Part shown: piece after piece, positions 44,485 to 54,400 of the stretch
Layout: the number at the start of each line of letters is the position of its first letter
How positions within the stretch are numbered: the first letter of the stretch is position 1
Source: Bryobacterales bacterium F-183
GTDB lineage: Bacteria; Acidobacteriota; Terriglobia; Bryobacterales; Bryobacteraceae
NCBI GenBank assembly: GCA_016865505.2
Contig: AP025252.1
Span: 1,860,001-1,924,000, forward strand
DNA: 64,000 nt
Reading direction: 5' to 3'
Made by a program: the position numbers and the translations under genes
Notes under the pieces: generated by a model
The model's database searches: none
Seen by the model: only the letters and a program-made list of their open reading frames with translations
What the model was told of the DNA's origin: nothing

Positions 44485-45339
44485 ATGCTCGTCGACGTCC
44501 ACAGCCACTACTGGGAATACCCTCAACACTTCTCCGACGACTTCCGCCTCCAAGCCATCCGCGCCCGCGGCGATGCCGGCGAAGTCGACCTCACCGTACG
44601 CTGGCAGGACTACGCGACCTCTGGCGGCGCCTCCTGCGACCGTACCATCGTCTTCGGCGGCAAAGCCCGCCACAGCGGACTCTGGGTGCCCGACCAGGAA
44701 ATCGCCCGCTACGTTGCCGCCCAACCCGATAAGCTCATCGGCTTCCTCAGCATCGACCCTACGCAACCCAATTGGCAGGATGAACTCGTCGAAGGCCATC
44801 AGGACCTCAAGCTCAGGGGCATCAAACTCATGCCCATGTACGCGAACTTCGCCCCCAACAGTCGCGACCTGGACCCTCTCTGGGAGTACGCCACCAAGCA
44901 CAGTCTGCCGGTCCTGCTGCACACGGGCACCACCTTTGTCACCCAGGCGCCGCTAGCCTATACGCTGCCCCGCCTGCTCGACGACGTCGCCACACGCTAC
45001 CCCGAAGTCCGCATGATCCTCGCCCATTTGGGACACCCGTATGAAGGCGAATGCGTCGTCACCATACGCAAGCACCCCAATTTGTACGCCGACGTTTCCG
45101 CCCTGCATTACCGGCCCTTTCAGCTCTATCATTCGCTGATGCTCGTGCAGGAATACGGCGTGTGGCACAAGTTGCTCTTCGGCACGGACTATCCCTTCAC
45201 CACCGTCGACGCGACCCTCAACGGGATGCGTGCCCTCAACGACATGCTCGAAGGCACCAAGCTGCCGCGCCTCAAGATGGACAAGATGGAACAGATGTTC
45301 GAGCGTGACGCCTTACAGATTTTGCAGATCCAGGTCTAA
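44485..45339 (+). CDS. Amidohydrolase 2-family metal-dependent hydrolase
   Basis: 284 residues. MLVDVHSHYWEYP carries the HxH metal ligands; LRGIKLMPMYANFAPNS, LPVLLHTGTTF, MILAHLGHPYEGE and LLFGTDYPFT (acid metal ligand region) match the amidohydrolase-2 TIM-barrel group, which includes decarboxylases and lactonases acting on aromatic or sugar-derived acids. The substrate is unknown. Its stop interlocks with the stop of the convergent IclR gene. It is near the RraA-like and enolase-superfamily genes, so a common catabolic route is likely. Confidence 0.83.
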   Translation: MLVDVHSHYWEYPQHFSDDFRLQAIRARGDAGEVDLTVRWQDYATSGGASCDRTIVFGGKARHSGLWVPDQEIARYVAAQPDKLIGFLSIDPTQPNWQDELVEGHQDLKLRGIKLMPMYANFAPNSRDLDPLWEYATKHSLPVLLHTGTTFVTQAPLAYTLPRLLDDVATRYPEVRMILAHLGHPYEGECVVTIRKHPNLYADVSALHYRPFQLYHSLMLVQEYGVWHKLLFGTDYPFTTVDATLNGMRALNDMLEGTKLPRLKMDKMEQMFERDALQILQIQV

Positions 45340-46091
45340 GCCGCGGCGAAGAACCCGGCCGCCGTTTGCCGCAACCGCTGCGCCAGCGCGTCAATCGAAT
45401 CGAGCGGAATTTGCGACGTCGTCCCGGTCACCGACAAGCCAGCCGTGAACTGGCCGTTCGGCTGAAACACCGGCACCGCCACGCAGCGTACGCCGATCTC
45501 TTCTTCTTCATCGTCCACGGCGTACCCGCAAGCCCGCGCACGCGACAACTCGCGCCGCAACGCCTTAGGCGATGTGATGGTATTGCGCGTGTACCGGATG
45601 TAGGTCGGCTTGCTCAGCACATGCTCGGCGATCTCTGCCGGACCCCATGTCAGAATCACCTTGCCCACGCCCGTGCAATGCAGATCCATGCGCCGCCCGA
45701 TGTAGGTGTCGAACTTGATCAACCCCGGCGCTTCCACCTTTTGGATGTACACGCCCTGGTTGCCGTCGGGCACCGCCAGATGCGCGGGCAAGTGGATCTG
45801 GTCCACAAGCCGCCGCATCCCCGGCAGCGCGATCTCGCCCACCGGCAGATTCTTGTTCATGCCGCGACCCAGGCCGTACGCTTTGAGTCCCAAATGGTAG
45901 AGCAGGGAATCGGGCTTGCGCTCGACATACCCAAGCCGCTCCAGGGTGACGACAATCACGTGTGCGGAACTCTTGGGAATGCTCAGCTTGCGGCTGAGCT
46001 CCGAAATGTTCATGCCCCGCTTGGAATTGTCCAGGGCGTCAAGAATGGCGAGGGCTCGCTCAACAGAGGTCGCGTTCGGAATGCTGGACAT
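45336..46091 (-). CDS. IclR-family transcriptional regulator
   Basis: 251 residues from ATG 46091 (MSSIPNATSVERALAILDALD), the usual IclR start; a longer frame to 46205 adds unconserved residues and is rejected. Winged helix-turn-helix: MNISELSRKLSIPKSSAHVIVVTLERLGYVER. The C-terminal effector domain includes LHCTGVGKVIL, RELSRARACGYAVDDEEEEIGVRCVAVPVF and GQFTAGLSVTGTTSQI. IclR proteins usually control a neighbouring catabolic operon and sense its substrate. Here the divergent RraA-like/enolase-superfamily operon and the convergent amidohydrolase are the candidates. The operator is expected in the 143-base gap to 46235; I see no clear palindrome. Confidence 0.92.
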   Translation of the reverse strand: MSSIPNATSVERALAILDALDNSKRGMNISELSRKLSIPKSSAHVIVVTLERLGYVERKPDSLLYHLGLKAYGLGRGMNKNLPVGEIALPGMRRLVDQIHLPAHLAVPDGNQGVYIQKVEAPGLIKFDTYIGRRMDLHCTGVGKVILTWGPAEIAEHVLSKPTYIRYTRNTITSPKALRRELSRARACGYAVDDEEEEIGVRCVAVPVFQPNGQFTAGLSVTGTTSQIPLDSIDALAQRLRQTAAGFFAAA

Positions 46092-46234
46092 GCCTGTGTA
46101 ACCCAGAGTGTTGCATAACGCCGCCAAATCCAAAGCATTCCGCACCGCGTCCATTCCCCTGAACGAAAACGCAAGCTGCTGCGCGATCTCTATTGAAAAC
46201 GCCACAAGCGCGGACGTACCCTGTATGCTTACCC

Positions 46235-46915
46235 ATGTCCACTACACCGCCGCCGCAGCAGCACGACATCGCAGTGTGTGAGTTCGCCGAACAGAATCTG
46301 TACACCGCCGTCGTATCGGACGCGCTCGATCAACTGGGCGCCCGCAACCAGGCGATGCGCGAATACATCCGCCCGGTGTATCCGCAAGCCCGCATGGCCG
46401 GCTGGGCCCGCACCATCACCTGTTCGGATCTTTATCACATCCCCGAAGATCCCTACGGCATCGAGATCGAAGCAGTGGACAGCCTGCTGCCCGGCGAAGT
46501 TGCGGTGGTGGGCACGCAGAACTCGATTCGTAACGCGCCTTGGGGCGAACTTCTCTCCACCGCCTCCAAAGCGCGTGGCGCACGCGGCGCGGTGATCGAT
46601 GGCCTGGTGCGCGACGTCGAAAAAATCCGCGACCTCGGCTTCCCCGTCTTCGCCACCGGCATCAAGCCCGTGGACTCCATGGGCCGCGGCCTTGTCACCG
46701 CGTATCAGGTGCCCGTCGAATGCGGAGGCGTCCTGGTCCACCCGGGCGACTTCGTCTTCTCAGATTTTGACGGGACGGTTGTCATCCCGAAAGCAATGGT
46801 TCCCGAGGTCATAGCCTTGGCGCACGATAAGGTCACGCGCGAAAACAACTCGCGGGATGAACTCATGAAGGGCGCCTACCTGCGCGACGTCTTCAAGAAG
46901 TACGGCGTACTGTGA
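46235..46915 (+). CDS. RraA-like (HMG/CHA aldolase-type) protein
   Basis: 226 residues. The fold markers are GLVRDVEKIRDLGFPVFATGI (Arg and Asp of the active site) and VHPGDFVFSDFDGTVVIP, with SDALDQLGARN at the start. Proteins of this family with intact residues are divalent-metal aldolases of 4-hydroxy-4-methyl-2-oxoglutarate type or sugar-acid degrading enzymes, not RNase E regulators. The start is set at ATG 46235, before the conserved core; no strong ribosome site is visible. The last bases overlap the GTG of the next gene (GTGA). Confidence 0.8.
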   Translation: MSTTPPPQQHDIAVCEFAEQNLYTAVVSDALDQLGARNQAMREYIRPVYPQARMAGWARTITCSDLYHIPEDPYGIEIEAVDSLLPGEVAVVGTQNSIRNAPWGELLSTASKARGARGAVIDGLVRDVEKIRDLGFPVFATGIKPVDSMGRGLVTAYQVPVECGGVLVHPGDFVFSDFDGTVVIPKAMVPEVIALAHDKVTRENNSRDELMKGAYLRDVFKKYGVL

Positions 46916-48030
46916 AGATCACATCCATTGAAACCCTGCCGGTTCTGGTGCCCATCCAGCCGGAGTTCGTCATCAAGGGTGCGCTGGGCATTCATTCGGA
47001 ATCGCCATTCGTGCTGCTGCGCGTCCACACCGACGAAGGCATCACGGGACTCGGCGAAGTCTCTTGCACGCCGGTCTGGAGCGGTGAAGACAACGTCACC
47101 TCCATCCACGTCATCCGCAACTTTCTGGAGCCTGCACTCAAGGGCGAAGATCCCCGCGACATCGAACGTCTCACCGCCAAGATGCGCCGCGCCGTCTTCG
47201 GCCACCCGTTTACTAAGTCGGGACTCGAAATCGCCTTTTGGGACATCCTCGGCAAAGCCAGCGGACAGCCCGTCTACCGTCTGCTCGGAGGCGCCGTACG
47301 CGACCGTATCCCAATCAAAATGTCCGTCTCAGGCGCCAGTCCAGAACGCGCGTCGCAGATCGCCGAATGGGCGCTGGCCAAGGGACTGAGCGCGCTCAAG
47401 GTCAAGGTCGGCATCGAACCGCAAGCCGACATCGAACGTGTCGCCGCCGTACGCAAAGTCGTCGGACCCAAGTTCCGCGTCGGTATCGACGCCAATGGAG
47501 GCTGGTCGGTACGAGTGGCGATCCAATGCATCCGCCGCATCGTGGAAGAATCCAACGTCTTCTTCGCCGAGCAGCCCGTATCCGCCGTGAACCTCGATTG
47601 GCTCACCGAAGTACGCCGCAACGTCAGCGTACCTGTAATGGCGGACGAAAGCTGCAACACCCCGCAGGACGCCATCGCCATCGTACGTGCAGGCGCCGCG
47701 GACATCCTCTCGGCCTACGTCGGCAAAGGCGGAGGCATTGGTCCAGCACGCAAGGTCACAGCGATTGCAGAAGCGGCAGGCCTCACGTGTACAGTAGGCA
47801 GCAACCTGGAATTGGGTGTAGCGAGCGCGGCCATGGCCCACCTAGCCGCATCGAGTCCCGGAGTGGGAGCAGAGGACTTCCCGTGCGACATCCTGGGTCC
47901 GCTAGGCTACGCGCACGACATGCTGGCGAATCCTATCGAGTATCGCGACGGAGCGGTGTACGTACCCCAAGGACCCGGCCTCGGCGTGGAACTCGACGAC
48001 AAGCTGATTGCCAAGTATCGGGTTACCTAG
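46912..48030 (+). CDS. Enolase-superfamily enzyme (mandelate racemase/muconate lactonizing type)
   Basis: 372 residues, GTG start coupled to the RraA-like gene. Catalytic residues appear in the MLE-type order: K163 and K165 (ALKVKVG), metal ligands D193 (GIDANGG), E220 (FFAEQP), D245 (VMADES), and K272 (YVGKGGG). The N-terminal capping domain (residues ~1-120) completes the fold. Such enzymes dehydrate, racemise or cycloisomerise acid sugars or muconates. With an RraA-like aldolase and an IclR regulator next door, a carboxylate-degrading pathway is likely; the substrate is not known. Its end overlaps the Fic gene by eight bases. Confidence 0.88.
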   Translation: MKITSIETLPVLVPIQPEFVIKGALGIHSESPFVLLRVHTDEGITGLGEVSCTPVWSGEDNVTSIHVIRNFLEPALKGEDPRDIERLTAKMRRAVFGHPFTKSGLEIAFWDILGKASGQPVYRLLGGAVRDRIPIKMSVSGASPERASQIAEWALAKGLSALKVKVGIEPQADIERVAAVRKVVGPKFRVGIDANGGWSVRVAIQCIRRIVEESNVFFAEQPVSAVNLDWLTEVRRNVSVPVMADESCNTPQDAIAIVRAGAADILSAYVGKGGGIGPARKVTAIAEAAGLTCTVGSNLELGVASAAMAHLAASSPGVGAEDFPCDILGPLGYAHDMLANPIEYRDGAVYVPQGPGLGVELDDKLIAKYRVT

Positions 48031-49435
48031 CGAAGTTTTCCCAGCGCCAAAGCTTGAGGCCTTCGAGAAGGCATCGGTCGAGCCAAGCAACAAACCGAGA
48101 TGCAGCATCTTCTTCCGACTCCCCGAACGTTAGGAGGAACTCATCACCAACGACTCGCTGAGCGTTCCTGGATTGGTACCACAAATACGCAACCTTGAGT
48201 CCGCGTCGCGGGCTCGGAGTTAGGAACGCAAATGAAAGTGAGGCCTGCTGGCCGGTCAGCATCGCGACGCTGGTGGCTAAAGTCGGCTCCAAAGCTATGT
48301 CCAGTAGCTGACCGGCAGGCTCCAGATGAGTTTTCTCCAGCGACGTACTTCCGAAGCTGAAGCTCCAGCCAGCGCCATCTGGACGCACCACGGACTCTAA
48401 CTCAGATACAAGTCGCTGCAATCGCGAAGTTGCCAGGGTCTTTAGACGTGGCATTGTCTTCTCGCTAGCAGTCCATGAGCCTGGAGTGGTCAGACCCGCC
48501 TTGAGCAGATCGCGCTGGACCAAGCCTAGTAACTGATCAATGCTTTGCGGCTCGGGCGTGGTTTGGGGTTGAAAAACCAGGCGTTGACCCAATGCGATCA
48601 CAAGTCGACGTTGCCAGTGTCGAAAACACGCTAACAGTTCCTTGAAGTCGCCATTGTCAGCTTGAGACAACGCCGAGATGTACCGAGGTCGTTCGGTCAA
48701 CACCGGAACCAGTGGCATCAGCCCGCCCTTGATCAACACAATCGTCGCCAACGCCCGAGCGACCCTTCCATTTCCGTCCGGATACGGATGAATATGGGTA
48801 AAAGCCTGATGCAACCATGCCGCAGCAAGCTCCACCGGCACACCGACCTCCATGTGCTCGGCGTGTAACGCCAGCAGACGCTCCATTTCAGACTCCACAT
48901 GCTCCGGAGGACAAAATTCTAGGGTCGAACCGTCGGGTAGTGTCGGACTGTTGGCCCGAACTTTGTAACGTCCAGTGACCAGCGACGTCTTGAAACGCTC
49001 GCCGGTGAGAGCTGAGTAAACCTCGTGTGTATCTTGATTGCGCAGCAGGGCCTGGTGAATCTGGTGGATGTAGTTCTTGGTAAGCGGCTGCCCACCCTTC
49101 ACAAAAGCGAACAAGCCCTCCAGTACCCCGAGATGGTCGTTCAGGATCGCCGTCACCTGCTCTGGGCTCATCTCGCTAGCCGTTCTCGGGATCAGCGTTT
49201 CGCGTATCCCTTCGTCCAGCAACTGTACGGTGAGTCCGCGATCAAATTTGTACAGTCCCTCAATCTGCCCAGTCTCAATAGCCCATTCACGAGCCACTCG
49301 CGCCTGAAAATCATTCCAAGTCTCGACCGGTAGATACTGGCGGTAGTCGTCGATGACACGCGCGAGTGCAGGCATCTCGGTATCTGCCAACGCGAGGTCA
49401 GCGTCAGAAAGTCCTCGAATGAACTCGTACGGCAT
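48023..49435 (-). CDS. Fic-domain protein with N-terminal inhibitory motif
   Basis: 470 residues. Fic core: FTHIHPYPDGNGRVARAL, with the family HPxx(D/G)GNGR motif. Near the N-terminus, T55-G-Q-I-E59-G60 fits the (S/T)xxxE(G/N) inhibitory helix of class II Fic proteins, so it is likely self-inhibited. Fic proteins transfer AMP or a related group to protein hydroxyls. The C-terminal ~120 residues carry no domain I recognise; residues ~310-385 hold LLGLVQRDLLKAGL and a winged-helix-like stretch. Its base composition is lower in GC than its neighbours and GTAC is not enriched, suggesting acquisition. It follows the FdtB gene by ten bases. Confidence 0.9.
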   Translation of the reverse strand: MPYEFIRGLSDADLALADTEMPALARVIDDYRQYLPVETWNDFQARVAREWAIETGQIEGLYKFDRGLTVQLLDEGIRETLIPRTASEMSPEQVTAILNDHLGVLEGLFAFVKGGQPLTKNYIHQIHQALLRNQDTHEVYSALTGERFKTSLVTGRYKVRANSPTLPDGSTLEFCPPEHVESEMERLLALHAEHMEVGVPVELAAAWLHQAFTHIHPYPDGNGRVARALATIVLIKGGLMPLVPVLTERPRYISALSQADNGDFKELLACFRHWQRRLVIALGQRLVFQPQTTPEPQSIDQLLGLVQRDLLKAGLTTPGSWTASEKTMPRLKTLATSRLQRLVSELESVVRPDGAGWSFSFGSTSLEKTHLEPAGQLLDIALEPTLATSVAMLTGQQASLSFAFLTPSPRRGLKVAYLWYQSRNAQRVVGDEFLLTFGESEEDAASRFVAWLDRCLLEGLKLWRWENFAR

Positions 49436-49445
49436 ACTCGTCAGT

Positions 49446-50528
49446 TTATCCGCGCCACGAGTTCGCGACCTCGATCACCTTCTGCACCTCTTCATCCGTC
49501 AAATACGGATGAATCGGCAAACTCATTTGCTGACGGCAAAACTGCTTAGCACGCTCACAGCCCTTGCGATCAAACGTCGCCCCCAACGCAGGTTGCTCGA
49601 TCAGTGCTTGCGGATAATGCTCCGCGACCCCAATCCCAGCCGCGCGGAAGTACGCCAGTGCTTCCGTCTTTGGACCCTCGACCAAAACCGGAAACAGATG
49701 CCACACGGAATCCGCAGGCGCTTCCGGAACAGTGATCCGGGGATTGGACAGACCTGCACGATACGCCGCTGCGATCGCCTGCCGCCGCTTCGTCCAACCC
49801 GCCAGTCGCGGCAGGAACGTCTTCAGCAAAACCGCGGCCTGCAACTCATCCAGCCTACTGTTGTACCCCGCGACATCGTGCACATACTTGCGCGATTGCC
49901 CATAATCCCGCAACTGCCGGACCTTCGCCGCCAGCTCATCACTACGGCAAAGCACCGCCCCGCCATCGCCCAGCGCACCCAGGTTCTTGGTGGGATAAAA
50001 GCTCGTTGCCGCCAGTTGCCCCACACGACCACATGCCGTACCGATTGACTGGGCGCAGTCCTCTACGATCTGTACCCCGAACTCATCGCGAAGCGCCTCA
50101 AGCTTGGTGATGTCGAGGCAGTGCCCATACAGATGCACAGGTACAAAGTAGTGGATCTCGGGCCGCTTCGACAGGATCTCGCGACAGTCGTCCAGGTCCA
50201 CCAGCCCGTTCGCAGCGCAATCGGCAAACACCGGCGTGGCGCCCAACTTGATGATCGCCAGCGCGGTCGCAAACGCCGATATTGGACTCGTCAGCACGAA
50301 ATCGCCCGGACCGCAGCCAAGCGCCCGCAGTGACATCTCAATCGCGTCCAACCCATTCGCGACACCCACCGCATGCGGCAAGCCCCAGTACTGCGCTAGC
50401 GCCGCTTCAAATCCCGCCACCTGCTTGCCCAGCACGTACCAGCCGCTTTCGCCGACCTCTGTTACCGCAGCCAGTACATCAGCTCCGGCATCGGCCCACT
50501 GCCGCTGAAAGTCGTTCGCCAGGATCAT
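49446..50528 (-). CDS. DegT/DnrJ-type sugar aminotransferase (FdtB-like)
   Basis: 360 residues. The pyridoxal phosphate lysine is K181 ([15 protein letters not shown]). Other family blocks: [39 protein letters not shown] and [13 protein letters not shown]. It moves an amino group from glutamate to a keto-sugar nucleotide. Directly beside a fused FdtC/FdtA-like gene it most likely acts as FdtB, forming a 3-amino-3,6-dideoxyhexose. ATGA overlap with that gene shows coupling. Confidence 0.88.
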   Translation of the reverse strand: MILANDFQRQWADAGADVLAAVTEVGESGWYVLGKQVAGFEAALAQYWGLPHAVGVANGLDAIEMSLRALGCGPGDFVLTSPISAFATALAIIKLGATPVFADCAANGLVDLDDCREILSKRPEIHYFVPVHLYGHCLDITKLEALRDEFGVQIVEDCAQSIGTACGRVGQLAATSFYPTKNLGALGDGGAVLCRSDELAAKVRQLRDYGQSRKYVHDVAGYNSRLDELQAAVLLKTFLPRLAGWTKRRQAIAAAYRAGLSNPRITVPEAPADSVWHLFPVLVEGPKTEALAYFRAAGIGVAEHYPQALIEQPALGATFDRKGCERAKQFCRQQMSLPIHPYLTDEEVQKVIEVANSWRG

Positions 50529-51460
50529 CGGCTGGCCGCAAGCTCCCGCCGGAACTCATCGTAATCGCGAATGTAATCGGCCGCGTCATAGCCCGCCGAC
50601 GCGAACACCACCAACACCGCGTCAGGCGAATGTTTATGCTGAATGCTCCACACCATCGGCGGTACATGCAGTCCCAACGATGGCGAGTTCAGTACAAACT
50701 GGCGGCGGTTCTGCCCATCGTCGCAAGTCACATGGCAGGACCCATGAACGCACAGTAAGAACTGATGCAACTCGCGATGCGCATGTTCGCCGCGCACCTC
50801 TTCATTCGGCACGCCGTACACCAAAAAGAAGCGCTTCACATCAAATGGCAGATGCTTGCCGCTCTCGCCAAACGTGAGTATGCCGCGCATGTCTTCCACA
50901 CCCGGCAGGCCGTACAACTCGACGCCATGAACCTCCGTCGCAATGCGCTCGGCTTCGCGAACCCGATCGGCTACACGCAGTGACGCAAGCTCCGGCTCAC
51001 TCACGTACCCGGTGATCTGTGCTGGATTTCCAGCAGCAATCGCACCTGGCGGTACATCCCGATTCACCACTGCGCCGGCCGCGACAATGGCACTCTCGCC
51101 AATGCGCACACCCGGTAGCAACGTCGCGTTTGCACCAATCGATGCACCACGATGCACCGTCGTACGCTTCAGCGGCTGACCCGGCCTGCGCCTCGGCAAT
51201 GGATCATCCGCAAACGTGACATTCGGACCGATGTAGGCGTCATCTTCCAGCCGGATGCCGTCCCACAACTGTACCCCGCACTGCACTGTGACGCGATCTC
51301 CAATCACCACATCGGACTCGATAAAGACGTGATCGCAAATCTTGCAATCGCGCCCGATACGCGCGCCTTCCAGGATGTGCGCAAAGGCCCAAATACGCGT
51401 CCCTTCACCAATCGACTTGGTTTCGACAAGCGCCTTCTCGTGTTGAAAGAACCCGCTCAA
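50525..51460 (-). CDS. Bifunctional acetyltransferase/WxcM-type sugar ketoisomerase fusion (FdtC-FdtA-like)
   Basis: 311 residues. The first ~165 form a left-handed beta-helix acyltransferase ([42 protein letters not shown]) as in 3-N-acetyltransferases. The second part (~180-305) is a WxcM/FdtA cupin: [38 protein letters not shown]. The FdtA family turns dTDP-4-keto-6-deoxyglucose into its 3-keto isomer. With the adjacent FdtB-like aminotransferase this makes a complete isomerise, aminate and acetylate set for a dTDP-3-acetamido-3,6-dideoxyhexose. Start is TTG at 51460 with GAGG seven bases upstream, matching where family members begin. Confidence 0.88.
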   Translation of the reverse strand: MSGFFQHEKALVETKSIGEGTRIWAFAHILEGARIGRDCKICDHVFIESDVVIGDRVTVQCGVQLWDGIRLEDDAYIGPNVTFADDPLPRRRPGQPLKRTTVHRGASIGANATLLPGVRIGESAIVAAGAVVNRDVPPGAIAAGNPAQITGYVSEPELASLRVADRVREAERIATEVHGVELYGLPGVEDMRGILTFGESGKHLPFDVKRFFLVYGVPNEEVRGEHAHRELHQFLLCVHGSCHVTCDDGQNRRQFVLNSPSLGLHVPPMVWSIQHKHSPDAVLVVFASAGYDAADYIRDYDEFRRELAASR

Positions 51461-51461
51461 T

Positions 51462-54400
51462 TTACGCCTCGCTCCACAGGATATCGTTTACCTGCGCAAA
51501 CGGCGTATCCACCGGCATCAATCGCCCATATCCATACTGCTTCACTCGCTCCGCAATCGCGCCCAGATCGTACGCCACGGGCCAAATACCAGCCGCAAAC
51601 GCAATCGAAAGCGTGTAGGAAAACGTCTCAGGCCACTGCCCGGGAAAGAACGCTAGATGCGGCTTTAGATCCTGCAGAATCCCCCGGATCTCCGCTTCCT
51701 GATAAGGACCTAGGACGCGTACACCAAGCTCCTTCAGTTGACGCGCATCCGCGCACGCACCAGCCACTACAAACTCCACTGGCAACCCGCGCTTTTGCGC
51801 ATCGAGCGCACAGCCGTACAGCACGTCAAAGCCTTTTGCCCTCGTGAGCCCGCCAATAAACACCACACGTGCTACTTCACCGCTCTGCTTGCGCCAACGC
51901 CTCGGCATGGGCGCACACTCATCATGCAGCCGTACCTTCGGATTCGCCATCGACGCATAGCGCGACATGCGCTGTGCTGCATCCTCCGACGGGAACCACA
52001 CTGTCTGCGCCCGCTCCAAATGCTGCTTGCTCGCCGCACGCAACTCTGCGACATGCACCATACGCTTCGTCACATTGGGCCAATCCTCATGCGGACCCAA
52101 CGTCGCATAACAAGCTTCGCAAACATGCACCGCAGGCTCGCCGCAGTACCTTCCCGTACGGTCAATAAGCTTGATTTGCGGGCAAATCCACGCATAATCA
52201 TGCACCGTGATGTCGTACGGCAACCCCAGATCGAATAGCGCGGTCGGGGCATCGACAGTCTGATGAACGTGCATCTGCGTGACGCCAAGTTCGCGCAGTG
52301 CCACTCGCAGCGTTGCCGTATCCTCTGGCAAGCGGTACCGCTGATTGTCAAAGCCCTCAATCTCGACATGCTCGCTATCGCTGTACCGCAGCACGATCAC
52401 ATGCTGGCCCTGCTCGCGCGCCGCTACAGCCAACTCTTGTACATGGCGTTCCGTGCCCCCAGGCAGCGCATTGCTGGCCAGACAGTACACATCCGCGCGA
52501 GGCTTCAAGCGGACCAAGTCCAGCTTGCGCCGCAACGGCAGTACAGGATCTTCGGCTAAAAACTGCTCCACCGTCGGCCCATACGCTGGATGCAAGCGCT
52601 TCAGCTTTTCATACGCCGCCGCTGCACGACCCGCAGACGCAGCACCGAAAGACACACCGCCCACATGCTGCACGAACACATCGGCGGCCAGCACATGCTT
52701 CCACCCGCGCGCCGCCGCCCGCATACAGAAGTCGTTCTCTTCGCCGTACCCTTGGCCGAAAACCGCGACATCGAACAGCCCCGTTTCCGCCAAACACGCC
52801 GCCCGAATGTACATGCAGAAGCCAACCGTTGTAGGCAGTTCCTGCGCCACGCCCGACAGCGTCTCTCGGCAATGCGCATCCATCGCCGTAACGCTCCAGC
52901 CTTCTGGAAGCTCATTGTTACGGCAGAACCGCGGATAGCTGCAAATCGTGGCGTTATTCGAAAACGGGGTCACCGTACCCACACGCTCTTGCGCATAGGC
53001 GGCCCGCCGGATGCGGTTCAGCCAATCGGAACCCGGCGCGACGATGTCGGAATTCAGCAGCAACACATCGCGACCCGGATGCAGAGCCATACCGCGATTT
53101 GCGGAAGCCACAAAGCCGAGATTGCGGTCATTTTCCAGCACCGTGATGCGCCCGTCGAACTCGGCCAACATGGCGCGCATTTCCGCATCGGCAGGATTGT
53201 CGAACACCACAACCAACTCGTACGGCCAACGAGTGGACGACGCCAGTACACTCGCAATCGCTGTACGGGTCTCCGCAACGCCGCTGTACACCGGCATCAC
53301 GATGTCCACCAGGTCATCCGTCTGTGCCGGGCGCAACGCCATCCAGTCCACCAATGCGTCGTTGATCTGCGCAGCGTTCGCGGTAAGAGGCAGTACCGTG
53401 CCGAACCCTGTCCGACGCACAAAGTCGCCAGTAGCGCCGATGTCGAACGTCACAATCGGCAAGCTTGACGCGACAACCGAAGTATCCGGAGCGGGGTTCG
53501 CATACAGCAACACCGCAGCGTCATCCTTACCGCCGAATACCAGCGGCAACCCACGTTTGAACGCATCGTACCGGCACTCATCCAAGATCGCCGCATCGCC
53601 CGCCACTGCGACGGTCCCAGATTTCCGCACAAGCGCCGGCACCGCACTCACCGCGGCTACTTCGCCTTGCACGTTGAAGTATTGCTGCATCCGCACTGCG
53701 GTGTCGGACGAGGGGTACGCCACTGCAGACGCTCTCGCGAACACCTGCGCACTCTGTTCGCGTAACGCCGCGACACTCGCCGCCTGCAGATTGCCCCAAT
53801 CCTCCCGCGCACCCAATCGCGCCAGGCAACGCTCGCAGGCCGCTAACGCCGGCTCTCCGCAGTAGCGCCCCGTCTCGTCCACCAGATTCGTACGAGGACA
53901 AATCCACGAATAATCCTCGACTCGAATTTCATACTCGATCCCCAGTGCAAACAACTCTGGCGGTACATTCACCGCGGTCGTAAAGCGCAGCCGCTTCACT
54001 CCGCGCAAGGCCTCCAACAGCGCCTCGCGATCCCCGGGCAAGTGGTACCCATGCGACCCAATCCACACCGTACCCGCAGCGTCACAGCGCAGTGTCACCA
54101 CTTCAGTCGCAGGCCGTACCGCCGCCGCATACACGCGCGTGCTTTGCGTAATGTCCTTGTCAACGCCAGGGTTCGATACCCATACTTCCGCCGTCGCCAG
54201 ATTCCGCCAGCCCAACTCGCGCGACATCCCCTCGTTGATGGCATCGCGGCGATAGTACGTACAAACCGGAGAAGGTTCGGCAATCGCTTCCACGCTGCCC
54301 CGCACGCTCGGAGGCACAGCAGGCACTTGGCTCACAAGTGGCGATGCCGAGGCCGTCAACGCCTGTGCGTACGCCGTGTGCCGCAATCGATCCAGCCAAT

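Noticed and set aside
46092-46234. IclR operator palindrome
   Set aside because: I could not find a convincing inverted repeat by eye in the gap.
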